This document shows, in pieces, positions 9,601 through 19,264 of a stretch of DNA of 20,129 nucleotides. The position numbers were made by a program, and so were the translations under genes. Where the stretch lies: positions 1 through 20,129 of the forward strand of contig JAANBB010000605.1 in the NCBI GenBank assembly GCA_014621425.1. Direction: 5' to 3'. How positions within the stretch are numbered: the first letter of the stretch is position 1; each line of letters starts with the position of its first letter. The notes beneath the pieces were generated by a model, which saw nothing but the letters and a program-made list of their open reading frames with translations, made no database searches and had not been told where the DNA came from. This stretch comes from Cylindrodendrum hubeiense. Taxonomy: Eukaryota; Ascomycota; Sordariomycetes; Hypocreales; Nectriaceae.

Positions 9601-11961
9601 GGTGGGTTAAATCACATGAGTTCGGATGATTTTAGCCACGCAGCTGTGGTGGCCGGCAATGAACGATACCTTGCAACTCCCGGAGCCGACGGGGTTTTCG
9701 GTCCTGGCCTCGGTCGTCGCGGTGAAGGGTCTTCTCACCTCGGCATCCCATTGCGGCAGCGAGAACATCTGGATCTGTCGGGCCGGCTTTCCACCTTGGA
9801 TGTACCCCCCAACCTTCGCTCCCCCGGACATGTGAGAATGCGGGGGGAGCGCCCATCCAAGTCGGGAAATAAGATCTGGGGGTGCAGATTGAGCCGCACG
9901 AGTCGAATACAACGTCAACCCAGCTAGATACCAGAGTTATCATGTGTCAATGGCGCTCTTCACGCGACACGTAAAGTCTGGGGGAGAGCGGGAGGTCCAT
10001 GGCCGGCACATAGACACGGCAGACGTCTGTTCCAGACCCAGAATGCCGGGTGATCTTTTTCTCTGGAGAAATGCACTAACACTGGCGAGAGGAAGGCTAA
10101 AGAGAAGGCTAACACGGCCGTTCACCGGGGGCACTTCCCCCACTGGGAAATTGTAGACATCCAGAACGAAGCCATATCCGCCCTTCCCCGCTAACCTCGT
10201 CTCCGGGCTAAGATGCAGCCGGTGGTGGTCCGGCCTGGGGATCGGTATCTGGGGGAGGAAGGAGGGACGAGGGAGGGGGAGGGGGCGTGGCAAATCTGGG
10301 GAAATGGCGAGTGGATTGGAAAGGAAGGTGGGAGCACGCAGCAAGAGCGGGCGATTCAGCCCCGGAATTGCAATGGCCGGCAACCTCACGCTCGCTGTAG
10401 CTCGACCCGGCTGATGGCTCCCGAGATCGGATCCGCGTCAACTGTCTCTCCCGCTCACGCCATGTCTTGTTCACCACCTCACCGCGGAATGTCGTTCTCT
10501 GCCTCAGCCGTAACCCAGCCCACCGGCGTCGCAAACCTCGTCGACACATAGCTGAGGCATCGCCCGCAATGTCTTTCGGCATTCGCCCGCTTCGGGCGAG
10601 CGGCCCTGCGGCTCTGCGGCTCCACGTATCTGCTGTATCGGAAGCTCCACGCCCGGTGCAGCTTCTTATCTCGAGGTCGAGGTCTGGAATCAACAATGAT
10701 CAGCTAGCTCGCCACCCTAGTTTCTCCGCCTCTGGGGCCCCAATCGCCGACACGTTTCTTCCCGAGCCGAATCGTAGGCTCCCTCCTCCTCCCATTGATA
10801 GGGAGCCGATGCGCCCCCTGATACAAGGCGCTGGTGGATCTGGGCGTGTGCATTCTGACTGGTGAGGATTTGGGCCGAGCGAGCTTTGGACCCTGCGCCA
10901 AACGACAGAACGCCCGCTCACTGACACGGGCGGGACGCAAGCCACAATTGGACGCCCCCAGGGTCTGAGCTCTCAGGGCCAGCACTGACGATGATAACGA
11001 GCCCAGACCAAGGGGGGAAATTGGAGGGCTAGAGTTGCTCGTTGCGGGATGCCAAAGCAAGATTCCCCGAGCCCCCCGAGCCCCCCAAAGCCACCGTCTC
11101 GCGGTCCAAGGGCTTACCTTGCCTAGTTGGTCGCATTAAGCAGCAACGGCAATGAGGCTCAGCCGGCTCCCCATCCGGGGCAAGGTCAGGTCGAGGCGTG
11201 GCCTGTGGTGGTGGATCAAGGTGAGCCGGATGGCTCCGGTGTGTCGGCGGTATATTGCAACGCTATGCAATGCATGCCGTCCATGTTGTTACGAGAAAGG
11301 TTGCGGCGATCGTTTGGGTAATACGATTGTCCATGCCAAGTACGACGTCGTTAATGGGGATTGGGTCGCCATCTTCACATGCCAAAATGCCCAATGGGCG
11401 CAAGGGCAGGCTCATTGTGCATCTTTGAAGCTGCAATTTGGCTTTGTTAGTTGGTGCTTAGGTCAGATCATGCAATAACTGAGGAATCATCACATGTGAT
11501 CGTGGCAATTGCCTAAACCTCGTTCCAACACCACCGCGAGGATTGTGACGAGTTGCGCGTTATCGGAACCGCTCGAGATGTTCGTTCTAGCCTGTGGACC
11601 TGGTGGGTGAGAAGGTTGCCGCGATGAATCTGGACCATCCGTAGGTTTACGCCTTGGATTTGCCAAAAGTTACTCGAACGAGGTGGTACCCCAGGTCCTC
11701 GCCAGCGGTAGTGATTCCATACAACCTCGCTCCAGCGCGTACCTCAGCCAGTCAGTTCTTGTGGATGCATTTTCACAGGCTCGGTAGAAGGAAGCTTTTC
11801 GATGCCAAACCATCTCTGCTCCGGCAGAGCCAACTCAGAGATAAGCTCCGGATGGGTCCGGGAGAGCGACCACTCTGCGTTGAGGCTATATCGGGGCCGC
11901 GATGCTACATCTGCAAGGAGGTAGCCGCCGATAGGAAGTGGTGACAGATATCCCGTTACAT

Positions 11962-12025
11962 TCCAAGCCGTCCAAGCCGTCCAAGCCGCCCAAAGTGAGA
12001 AGTGCATGACGTGCACGACGTGCAC
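11962..12025. repeat. Two adjacent short tandem repeats with 9-bp units
   Basis: TCCAAGCCG is repeated three times exactly at 11962-11988, and GACGTGCAC twice exactly at 12008-12025. A further 9-bp direct repeat, GAGCCCCCC twice, lies at 11069-11086. No gene is recognised here. Confidence 0.7.
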
Positions 12026-12586
12026 GGCTGTGTCCTAGCCTTGGAGACACGGCATGATGCCACCCTGACGCGGGTTTTCGGCTTTCGTATTTGCGTCTAT
12101 GAGTCAAGCCATTGCGCTATCATCAGTTGCTTTCACGACGTGGTTGCAGAGTTGGCTTGTGATTGCTCCAACCTCGCAAGAGGGGAGTCAGACATGATGT
12201 TTGACTTCATGCTCGGCTGCGTCACCGTTGGGCGCCAATAGGTTGGAGCTCGCACGTTAGCGACGTGGTCGGCGCCAGGTCCACGGGATGGGCTTGCATC
12301 ATGGACTCATCACCCGTGCATCTTCGGAAAGACGACATACGAAAATTCGCCAGCATCGCATCGGATGTCGTGTGAATGGCATCCAAATCCAAACCTTGGC
12401 ATATGGGAGCTCTCGGGGACTTCTATCCAAGTCGCTCGGATAGCCATCCCACGCTTCTGGAAGCAAGGCCAAGCACGGAATCCCACGTCAAGCAAGGGAC
12501 AATGACGTGCAAAGGCCAAGGTCCGGTCCACGGTGCGCAGGATCGAAGCCACCGGGATCCTCGCAGGTGCCCAGGCAGGGACAAGG

Positions 12587-13285
12587 CTAGCTTGAAAACG
12601 TGGGAGTTGCCAACGAAGGCAACAACCAACGTGCAGCAGATGAGCACGCAGAGCCGTTGTTTGTCCGCACCAGCTCGGGATGAACAACAGGGCTGTGTGT
12701 TGTGTTGTTTGGGTACCAACCACGTCGACGCCTTCGCTGCACCGCGCTGTCATTTGCCGTGCCTGGAGGTGACTGGGAAGGTGACTGGGAAATCCGAGAA
12801 ATCAAAAACAAGATTTGGCCGGAGAGGCCGTCGGGCGTGTAAGGCTGTGCTGCATATACCATTTCCGATAAGTCGACGTGTCTCCCTAGGCACCTTGTGC
12901 ATGCAAGAATACTTGGTAGACGACTGTGGAAGCCCACACCCTTCCAACGTGTCTCCCAAGACTCATCCCAAGACTCGTCCCAAGACTCATCCTCTCCGCT
13001 GACGCAAGCAGCCCCCGCTGTGAGCACCACCACCAACAAACAAACTAGTGACAAACATGTTGCCCTGCATCGATGGCGAGCCGGCTCGAGTTGAGCGTCG
13101 CAACTCAGAATACACCCAAAACATCCGACACAGAGACCCCAAGACCCCAAACTTGCCCCTTGTTCCCGCGCAGTCCCGTGCCCGCATGAAGTCATGCCCC
13201 GTGCGACTCCCCATACCCCCGTAAAAAGAGCAACGTCGACCAGGGCCATCGTGGCCTGCAAATGAGCCCGAGAGCCTTTCCCCAT
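12587..13285 (-). CDS. Doubtful hypothetical ORF, 232 codons
   Basis: This open frame starts at ATG 13285. It encodes one hydrophobic stretch at about 77-95 (CLSLVCLLVVVLTAGAACV), followed by an acidic DESW repeat (98-110) and a Ser/Gln/Pro repeat (166-173). Both repeats come from 12-bp tandem arrays, so they keep frame. It resembles no family I know. A frame this long is only mildly unusual in 8 kb of GC-rich DNA read in six frames, and a 208-codon plus-strand frame (12376-13002) overlaps it. Codon use is not clearly like the real genes here. I list it as a candidate to test, not as a gene. Confidence 0.12.
   Translation of the reverse strand: MGKGSRAHLQATMALVDVALFTGVWGVARGMTSCGHGTAREQGASLGSWGLCVGCFGCILSCDAQLEPARHRCRATCLSLVCLLVVVLTAGAACVSGEDESWDESWDESWETRWKGVGFHSRLPSILACTRCLGRHVDLSEMVYAAQPYTPDGLSGQILFLISRISQSPSQSPPGTANDSAVQRRRRRGWYPNNTTHSPVVHPELVRTNNGSACSSAARWLLPSLATPTFSS
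12768..12791. repeat. 12-bp tandem duplication
   Basis: GGTGACTGGGAA occurs twice head to tail at 12768-12779 and 12780-12791, with no mismatch. It lies in the GC-rich gene-free interval. Confidence 0.75.
12954..12989. repeat. 12-bp tandem triplication
   Basis: Three copies of TCCCAAGACTCR lie at 12954-12965, 12966-12977 and 12978-12989, differing only at the last base (A, G, A). The minus strand would read DESW repeats and the plus strand PKTH/PKTR repeats if either were translated. Confidence 0.75.
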
Positions 13286-15800
13286 CCCGACCCATGCCCA
13301 TCTCGCGGGGCCGGCGTGGGGGGACGCGTCAAGGGTTGGGCCGGGGGTACCGAGTACATTGCTACCTGCTTGATTCTGGCCTCATTACTCCTTGCTTGCG
13401 CTTAGCAGTTCTGACCCTGTCCGGAAAATCCTGTCGTCACTCGTCGGCCGATGGTGACATCGCGGCCCTCTTCCCGAGCTCACCAGCCGAGCCGCCGCTC
13501 GCCGTCTGCCCTGGCTTAGACGCTTGTCTTGGGCGCCAGGTCGTCAAGCGGCAGCGCCTCATTTCCGGGGAAAGCATTCTTCCCCTCTCGCCCGCCAATC
13601 CGTCCCCGTGGCCCCCCGGCCCAGTCCAAGCGCCAGGTTCGCGGTGGTGACGATTATCGGGGCTGGCGCAAACGGCATCCCAGCCAAACGTCCAGCGAGC
13701 CAGCTAGTTGGTGATAAGGCTAGCGCCAAACCGCCCTCGATCAGGGTACGTCCCGCCCAAGCCCCAGATTATGGCCCAGGTACTGTACCTTTGCGGACTT
13801 GGTGTGGGATGTGCAAGCGATTATTGCCGGGGGTTCCCAGCAGGGCGTGTCCCGTCGGCTCTGCCATCCGATCCGGGCTTTACCTGCCATGTAGGGAGAT
13901 CCATGCGATGACAGACAGGGCGACGGGGTTTTTACTGAGCCGCCCTGAGAGAACCCGGAGAGAGAAAAAAGCCAAGGCGAGAGCTTGTTAACTAACTGGA
14001 GGAGAACCAACGTACTATGTCGAGTGATGAGCAGCTAAATCCACCTCAATCCACTCCCGACGCCAATCCCCTCTACTCGATCCGATGAGAATCAGGGCTG
14101 CGGAGGCATCAAAGTCACAACGACGCCTCCCCCAGAGAAGTCCCAACCATTCGTACAGACTACCGAGGAGGCAGACAGCAATTGGCCACACCACCACCCC
14201 TTTGCCGTGGGGTTTTCCCGGGAAGTGCGTGTGCTCTCTTTCCTCGTCCCGTTATCCGCCCTTGCCATCGGCTCTGGTCCCGACGAACACGGCAGCCAGG
14301 GTGACGAGATACGAGACACGGCATCAGCCCTGATGTTTGCCTCTCTCTCCTTTTTCTTGCCTTGACCCTCTCACAGGTTGAGAAGGAGATGAGAGGACGA
14401 CCATCCCGAGGCGCCCATCCAAACGGACCCCACCCCCACACTTGGCCTTTTTGCCTGTCCCTTTTGACTATCTTGAGACGGCGCGCTGCACTCACACAGA
14501 CACACAAGCGCAGGCAGCTGTGACGGGCGTTTTGGTGTCCAGGTCTCCTGGGTGGTGCCTGGGGGCCGGGAGTCGAAGCCCAGCCGGCCCCGGCGTGGCA
14601 TTAGAAGCCGCCCAGGCGGACGAATCACGACCCATCGAAGCGCTCGAATCGCTTTCTACGAATAGTTTCCCCATCATCTGCCGCAGCCCACGGTTGACTC
14701 GTCCCGTCGCGGCCGTCTGTGTGGCTGGATCAGGATCAGGTTGTCGACCCGCTCAGGTCCCTGCGCCGTCAACCCGCCTCTATCCGTCGAGAGAGCGTGC
14801 ATGTGCAAGTTACTCGTCAGCTTTGGGCTCAGCTATCTGACTGCCTGCCCCATCGTCGCATTGGGATTCGCCCGCCCTAAGTCAAAGCAAGACTTCGCTT
14901 GCAGATGCCCATCTCCAAGCTCCGTAGAGCCGGTTCCCTGGGAAAGTTCCCCAGGAATCGAGGAGCATTGCTGATGCCAATAACGAGCTTCGCGTGGCCG
15001 AAGACGCAAGCTCAGTACCTATTTGGACCGGATCGGCCTCGTTGACATCACGACATCGAATCGTCATCGCGATCACCGACCGCACCCCAGCTCCTCCCCC
15101 GCGATACGACCACCCGCACACCACCCACACCCCAGACTTTTATCGCAACCGTCATGCAGATACCCCAAGAGTTGCCTTCTTCACACCATACCAGGCGGCC
15201 CTCGGCGACCTCATTCGCCAACACTGTCTAGCGGTGTAGATGAAAAAAGCCTTGTCAACCCGCACCCGCGCAACGAGGGTGGTTGCAAAAGGGCAGGGAA
15301 ATCGATATCAAATGCCAAAACAAAATGATTGATGCGCCACAGACTCTGTACCACGTAAGGCCACCACACAGCGATGCGCAACCATGCGCGACGGTAACGT
15401 CGGTGGCCTCCTTCCTTGCTTTGACCGCGTCCCAAGCCCGTGACCGAACGGCGAGGCTCGCCGGGTCTAACCAGATAACCAGCTCGCCGAAAGGATCAGG
15501 ATTCCGTCTACTCCGTATTTAGGAAGAACCCGTCTAGAATAGCCAGAATCCCTCGACGGTTCACCGGCCGTCGAAACCGCCGCCGTTCCCACCTTCTTCC
15601 AAATCCTTGGATGTAACTGTTTCGAATCCGCAACGTGGTTCCTCATCCTTGGTAGAGGCCACAGGAAACGACCTGCCAAGCCGGCCAAGAGGCCAGCGCG
15701 AGCTGAGAAAAATTGACTTCTCAGCAAGGCGCAGCTCGCTTCAAGCCTCGGGAGCTGACGTGATCCCCCGGCGCCCTGGTTGTCGCAAACACTGGCTTTT

Positions 15801-15816
15801 GTGTGTGTGTGTGTGT
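15801..15816. repeat. GT dinucleotide microsatellite
   Basis: (GT)8 at 15801-15816 is followed by a degenerate GT/GC-rich extension to about 15830. It runs through a 250-codon open frame and argues that the frame is not coding. It is likely polymorphic between strains. Confidence 0.8.
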
Positions 15817-16700
15817 TTGCGTGCGTGTGTTGCCCAACCTGGGAACATGACGGGCACTTCCCGTCCAAAGGTGCCACCTACGACGTACACCCGCTTCCCC
15901 AAGCGGACAAGCAAATGGCCGTCTGGGGCAAGCGGGCGTGGTGTCATGTGTGGCTTCACGCTCTCCATTGATCCTGGGGGAGCTGAGCCACCCGCCGTCC
16001 CCCCAACGGGGCGTCGTCGGTCGCCTTTTCCCCAGGCTTATGGCATTTTTCTTTTCTTTTTTTTTTGTGGTGCCGGTCGCCAGTGCATCGAGCACGCAGC
16101 CCAAGCCGGCAAGGGACTAACATGCAGTCCAAGGCTTGGTCCTTTTCCCGCCGCAGATATACAGGTTGCATCGCCCGATAAACTTGTATGCACAACGAGC
16201 CAGGGACACGAGGCGCCCCCAGCGCCGGCGCGGCAACAGTTGCACGGCATCAACCCAAGTCCCGTCCAGTGTTTGGCCAGACACCCAACACGCTATCTCG
16301 TAGTTGCAAGTGAAGCGGCCGGAGACCAAATCCCGCCAACGCCCACCCATTCCAGGTGAGCGTGTGCCATGGCCGGGATAGGTTGCCTATTCTCCATACC
16401 CCCTAGACAAGTTGTTCTCTCACGGGTTATCTCCCTGAGGTCGTCTGGGGCTTCCATGTGACGACGGGGCGAACATCTGACTTTTGGGGGGCCGCCAGGG
16501 GGGGCAACAGTGCGGCATCGATGGCTGCTCGTCACCTCAGCCATCATGTGGGGTGGATGGGGGGACAGACCGGGGGGGACGCTTCTGTGAGTGGGAGGGG
16601 TGTGAAAGGGCCTACCACCTAGTGGAATTGACTCACTGGCCCCGCGCACAGCGTCTGGGGCGAGCAGGAATAGCATTCCCTACAGGCCAGGGCCTGTGCC

Positions 16701-16760
16701 GTGCGCTGTGCGCTGTGCAAAATTCGGCGCGCAGTACGGTAGTGCGTAGTGCGTAGTGCG
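16701..16760. repeat. Two tandem arrays with 7-bp units
   Basis: GTGCGCT is repeated twice at 16701-16714, and TAGTGCG three times at 16740-16760. The two units share the core GTGCG. The surrounding DNA has no recognised gene. Confidence 0.7.
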
Positions 16761-16896
16761 TAACGTCAATTCCATGGAAGATGACAGAATTACGTCTCCG
16801 GGGCGTTGCTCCCCCGCGCGTTTGGCTGGCTGAGCTCAGCTGAATTGTTGAGGCCAGCCCCAAAGCATAGTCCCCAAGTGCTATGACTTACCTGGC

Positions 16897-16908
16897 GGCA
16901 CTAGTGCC
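16897..16908. repeat. Perfect 12-bp palindrome
   Basis: GGCACTAGTGCC is its own reverse complement. On the minus strand it is followed after 3 bp by CAG then GTAAGT (16895-16887), a consensus splice donor. No matching coding exon was found. Confidence 0.6.
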
Positions 16909-17464
16909 TTTGATATCGTCGTCTGCTGCGGTTCCGCTCTAGAAATTCCTCGCCTTAGCAGATAGCGTCATTTGGCGACCAAGACATTCAATCCAGCCCC
17001 CTCCATCACGGTTCGCCACGGGGTCTCCGAGTCACTTGAGTTTCAGTTAGTTGTGCAGGTTGTAAATCACAAGACGATGTGGAGGCCAAAAGTAAACTGA
17101 AAGAGAGAATATTCGTTGCCTGGTTCATTTTTCGTCTCGCATCTGTGTCTATCGCATAGAGGAGGAGTACCCCGCCCCGACTAGCTCGTCTGTCATTCCC
17201 CATCCCTGCAGAATATTGCATCGCTGAGGGGCATACAAAAGAAAATAATAATTAACACAAGTGAGAAGTGAGGCAAAGTAGACATAATAGTTGTAGCATT
17301 CATAGCAACAGAGTCGAGTTTTTCACAAAAAATAAAAAACTTGGTATATCAAATATACTTTGCTTTTCCGGGCGAGGTATGGTGGCCCCGACAGCCCCGA
17401 GGCAAGCCCGAGGGAAAATCCAAGTGCTCCGCAATGACAAGTCTAGTCCACCATCCCCTCCGAG

Positions 17465-17494
17465 AAAAAAAAAAAAAAAGCCCCTAAAAAGGGC
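17465..17494 (-). other. Hairpin plus T15 tract in the probable creA 3' UTR
   Basis: Read on the minus strand, GCCC-TTTTTAG-GGGC (17494-17480, with an alternative CCCT/AGGG pairing) is followed directly by fifteen T (17479-17465). It lies about 205 bp past the creA stop codon. It looks like a bacterial intrinsic terminator, but in a fungus it is better read as a U-rich 3' UTR tract that may help 3' end formation. Confidence 0.3.
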
Positions 17495-17700
17495 GGGTTA
17501 AGGCCTGATGTCCTATCAGCCCGCCCACCCAGTCTGGTGCTTCACAAGTGCCGCCCAAGTCCTCGCCGATTGCTCAACTCATGAGGAGAAATTCGATTGC
17601 CATGTAGTAACCCGTAAACGCCGTCTCCATCTAAACCTCTATAGTAGCCCAAGTTCGTCATCAAGTCGTAGGAAGCGCCAAGCCATGGATGTGGTCTGCC

Positions 17701-18969
17701 CTACATCCTATCCATGAGATCGCCGCCAGCCAGGCTTCCAGCCGCGGAACTCCTGCCGCTGTGGCTGAACCCGTTATCCGACAGAAGGTCCTGAACAGCC
17801 ACCTTGGGAACCTGGGGAACGGGGAGCTTCCTCTGAGACCCATCGGGTCGGCTGATGATGTCAGTCAGCGACATTCCAGTAGACCTGGGGGCCGTGGCGG
17901 GAGGAGGCGTCTGGAACTGGCTGTGCTCCAGGTGGGGTTCCATCGGGGCGAGCGCAGGCGTGGTGTTGTGCTGGAGAGACAGATTCCGGAGGCTGGGGAG
18001 CTCGTAGCCGGAGAAAGGTCGCAGGCGGGGAGAGTGAGCAGGCGTAGCGATGGGAGTGTGGTCAGGGGTAGGAGACAGAGAGTCATGTGAGAAGGTGGGC
18101 GATGAGGGAGCCGTCGAGTTAGGGGAGTTAGGCCTTGACCTCTTGGCGTGTCGAAGAGCACCGTTGTAGTGGTCATCGTTGGGCTCGTCGCTGGAGTGAG
18201 TTCTTGACATGTGGTAGGCGGACAGTGTCGGGAGGTGACCTCGCGAGCTGTGCATGCCATGGCTGTAGTAGGGGTGGTGGCGCGAGTTGTGGTGATGGGA
18301 AGGAGGAGGAGCAGTGAAGCTCTCTCGCTCGACCTGGGCAACCTGAGTGGCAGCCTTGGCCAGCATGGAAATGTCACCGCCGCGGTTGTAGTGAACGGCG
18401 GAGTGGGGAAGAGCAAAAGTCGAGTAAGAGTGGGGAGGGGAGACATTGGGGGAAACCAAAGTCGAGGTGGGAGCAGAGCGAATGGTCTTGGGAGCGGGAG
18501 GCGGCGCCATCATGCCCTCGGAGTGCATATGAGGCGGGAGGCCCTGGTGCTGCTGGTGCTGGTGCTGCTGATGCTGCTGGTGCTGCTGGGCCTTGTTGCC
18601 TCTCCTCGAGTTGGGGTTGTTGTGAATGCGAGAGTGGCGGGTGAGCTCATCGGAGCGAGAAAACTTCTTGCTGCAGCCAGGGAACTGGCAGGCGTGCGGC
18701 TTCTCGCCCGTGTGAGTGCGGATGTGGCGAGTCTGGTGCTCTAGACGGTGGAAGGCCTTGTCGCAAAGAGGGCACTTGTAGGGTCGAGGCAACTCGTTAG
18801 AGCTCTCTGAGGTCTGGGCGCCGGGGAGGGGCCCATTGGGCTTGATGACGGTGACTGCTGCGGTTGCCATATCGGTGTCGCCCTGGTGGGTTCTTTCGGA
18901 ATCCTGGTCTGCCGATACTGTGGGATTCAGGAGGTTGGAGAAATCCACGGCGGACTGTGCTCGCTGCAT
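17701..18969 (-). CDS. creA: Carbon catabolite repressor CreA/Cre1, C2H2 zinc-finger transcription factor
   Basis: This nuclear repressor binds SYGGRG sites and shuts off genes for alternative carbon use when glucose is present. The gene is a single exon of 422 residues, close to the usual fungal length of about 400-430. The start is fixed by the conserved N-terminus [16 protein letters not shown]. Two zinc fingers lie at 66-86 (Cys66, Cys69, His82, His86) and 94-116 (Cys94, Cys99, His112, His116), joined by the linker THTGEKP. They contain the DNA-reading RLEHQTRH and RSDELTRH helices. A His/Gln-rich low-complexity run spans 128-142. An acidic serine cluster SSDEPNDD (259-266) resembles the region where Cre1 phosphorylation is known in Trichoderma. 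A basic patch RHAKRSR (273-279) follows. The conserved C-terminal repressor segment (366-397) begins [12 protein letters not shown] and ends VAVQDLLS. The ATG context is weak (C at -3). Autoregulation through sites upstream is plausible. Confidence 0.97.
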   Translation of the reverse strand: MQRAQSAVDFSNLLNPTVSADQDSERTHQGDTDMATAAVTVIKPNGPLPGAQTSESSNELPRPYKCPLCDKAFHRLEHQTRHIRTHTGEKPHACQFPGCSKKFSRSDELTRHSRIHNNPNSRRGNKAQQHQQHQQHQHQQHQGLPPHMHSEGMMAPPPAPKTIRSAPTSTLVSPNVSPPHSYSTFALPHSAVHYNRGGDISMLAKAATQVAQVERESFTAPPPSHHHNSRHHPYYSHGMHSSRGHLPTLSAYHMSRTHSSDEPNDDHYNGALRHAKRSRPNSPNSTAPSSPTFSHDSLSPTPDHTPIATPAHSPRLRPFSGYELPSLRNLSLQHNTTPALAPMEPHLEHSQFQTPPPATAPRSTGMSLTDIISRPDGSQRKLPVPQVPKVAVQDLLSDNGFSHSGRSSAAGSLAGGDLMDRM

Positions 18970-19264
18970 GTGAAGCGGCTGGTGTTGGTGACCCGTCGCT
19001 TACACAGAGAGTGCTAGGTTGCGGTCGTAGATAAGAGTCCGGGGGAGGACCGTGGGGAAGTCGACGGCAGTGAGCGTTGCGAAGGCTTGGTGGTGTGTGA
19101 GTTGTTGACCGAAGAGGCGAAGGAGTCCTTGGGCGTCTTGGTAGAGGTGAGTGAGTGTGCAGGTTGCAAAAGCTGGGGAAGTCCGGAGGGATCTGGTAGT
19201 TGGCAGTTTGGAGGACGGGAATCTTTGGAGGAGGGAGGGGACGGGGGGATCAAATGGTTATAAA
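18970..19264 (-). promoter_or_regulatory. Probable creA 5' leader with a TATA-like element
   Basis: On the minus strand, GTTTATAACC (19265-19256) is TATA-like. From there to the creA start no ATG occurs; the nearest upstream ATG is at 19306. A leader of about 250-330 nt free of ATG is less than expected by chance and suggests a true 5' UTR starting just downstream of the TATA-like element. The exact transcription start is not visible. Confidence 0.45.

Larger units (their letters stand above)
9601..17700. other. GC-rich gene-free interval downstream of creA
   Basis: About 8.1 kb without a supported gene. Open frames up to 250 codons exist on both strands but overlap one another, run through microsatellites, and show no domain, no family resemblance and no consistent splice pattern. 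I found no tRNA, 5S, U1, U2 or U6 RNA signature. Contents worth naming are three GGCTAA motifs (10095-10211), short tandem arrays with 9- or 12-bp units (11069-12989), a (GT)8 tract (15801-15816), a T-rich tract (16046-16066), two 7-bp-unit arrays (16701-16760), a 12-bp palindrome beside a splice-donor-like sequence (16885-16908), and an AT-rich patch (17221-17360). The right end should hold the creA 3' UTR. Confidence 0.55.

Noticed and set aside
10208..10696. 162-codon minus-strand open frame
   Set aside because: Arg/Pro/Ser-rich with a proline run near the end, no domain, and overlapped by plus-strand frames of similar length. It is likely chance in GC-rich DNA.
12376..13002. 208-codon plus-strand open frame
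   Set aside because: The start has T at -3, no family resemblance is seen, and it overlaps a longer minus-strand frame. Its repeats are explained by short tandem duplications.
15607..16359. 250-codon plus-strand open frame
   Set aside because: It reads through a GT microsatellite and an oligo-T tract, shows no domain and has composition unlike the real genes here.
16880..17020. U1 snRNA-like start ACTTACCTGGCGG
   Set aside because: The U1-70K loop sequence (GATCACGAAGG type) and a clear Sm site are missing downstream. The match is better read as a minus-strand splice-donor-like sequence.
18211..18744. 177-codon plus-strand open frame inside creA
   Set aside because: It is an antisense shadow of creA, rich in Val, Leu and Arg from the repeat and Pro/Ser codons of the real gene.
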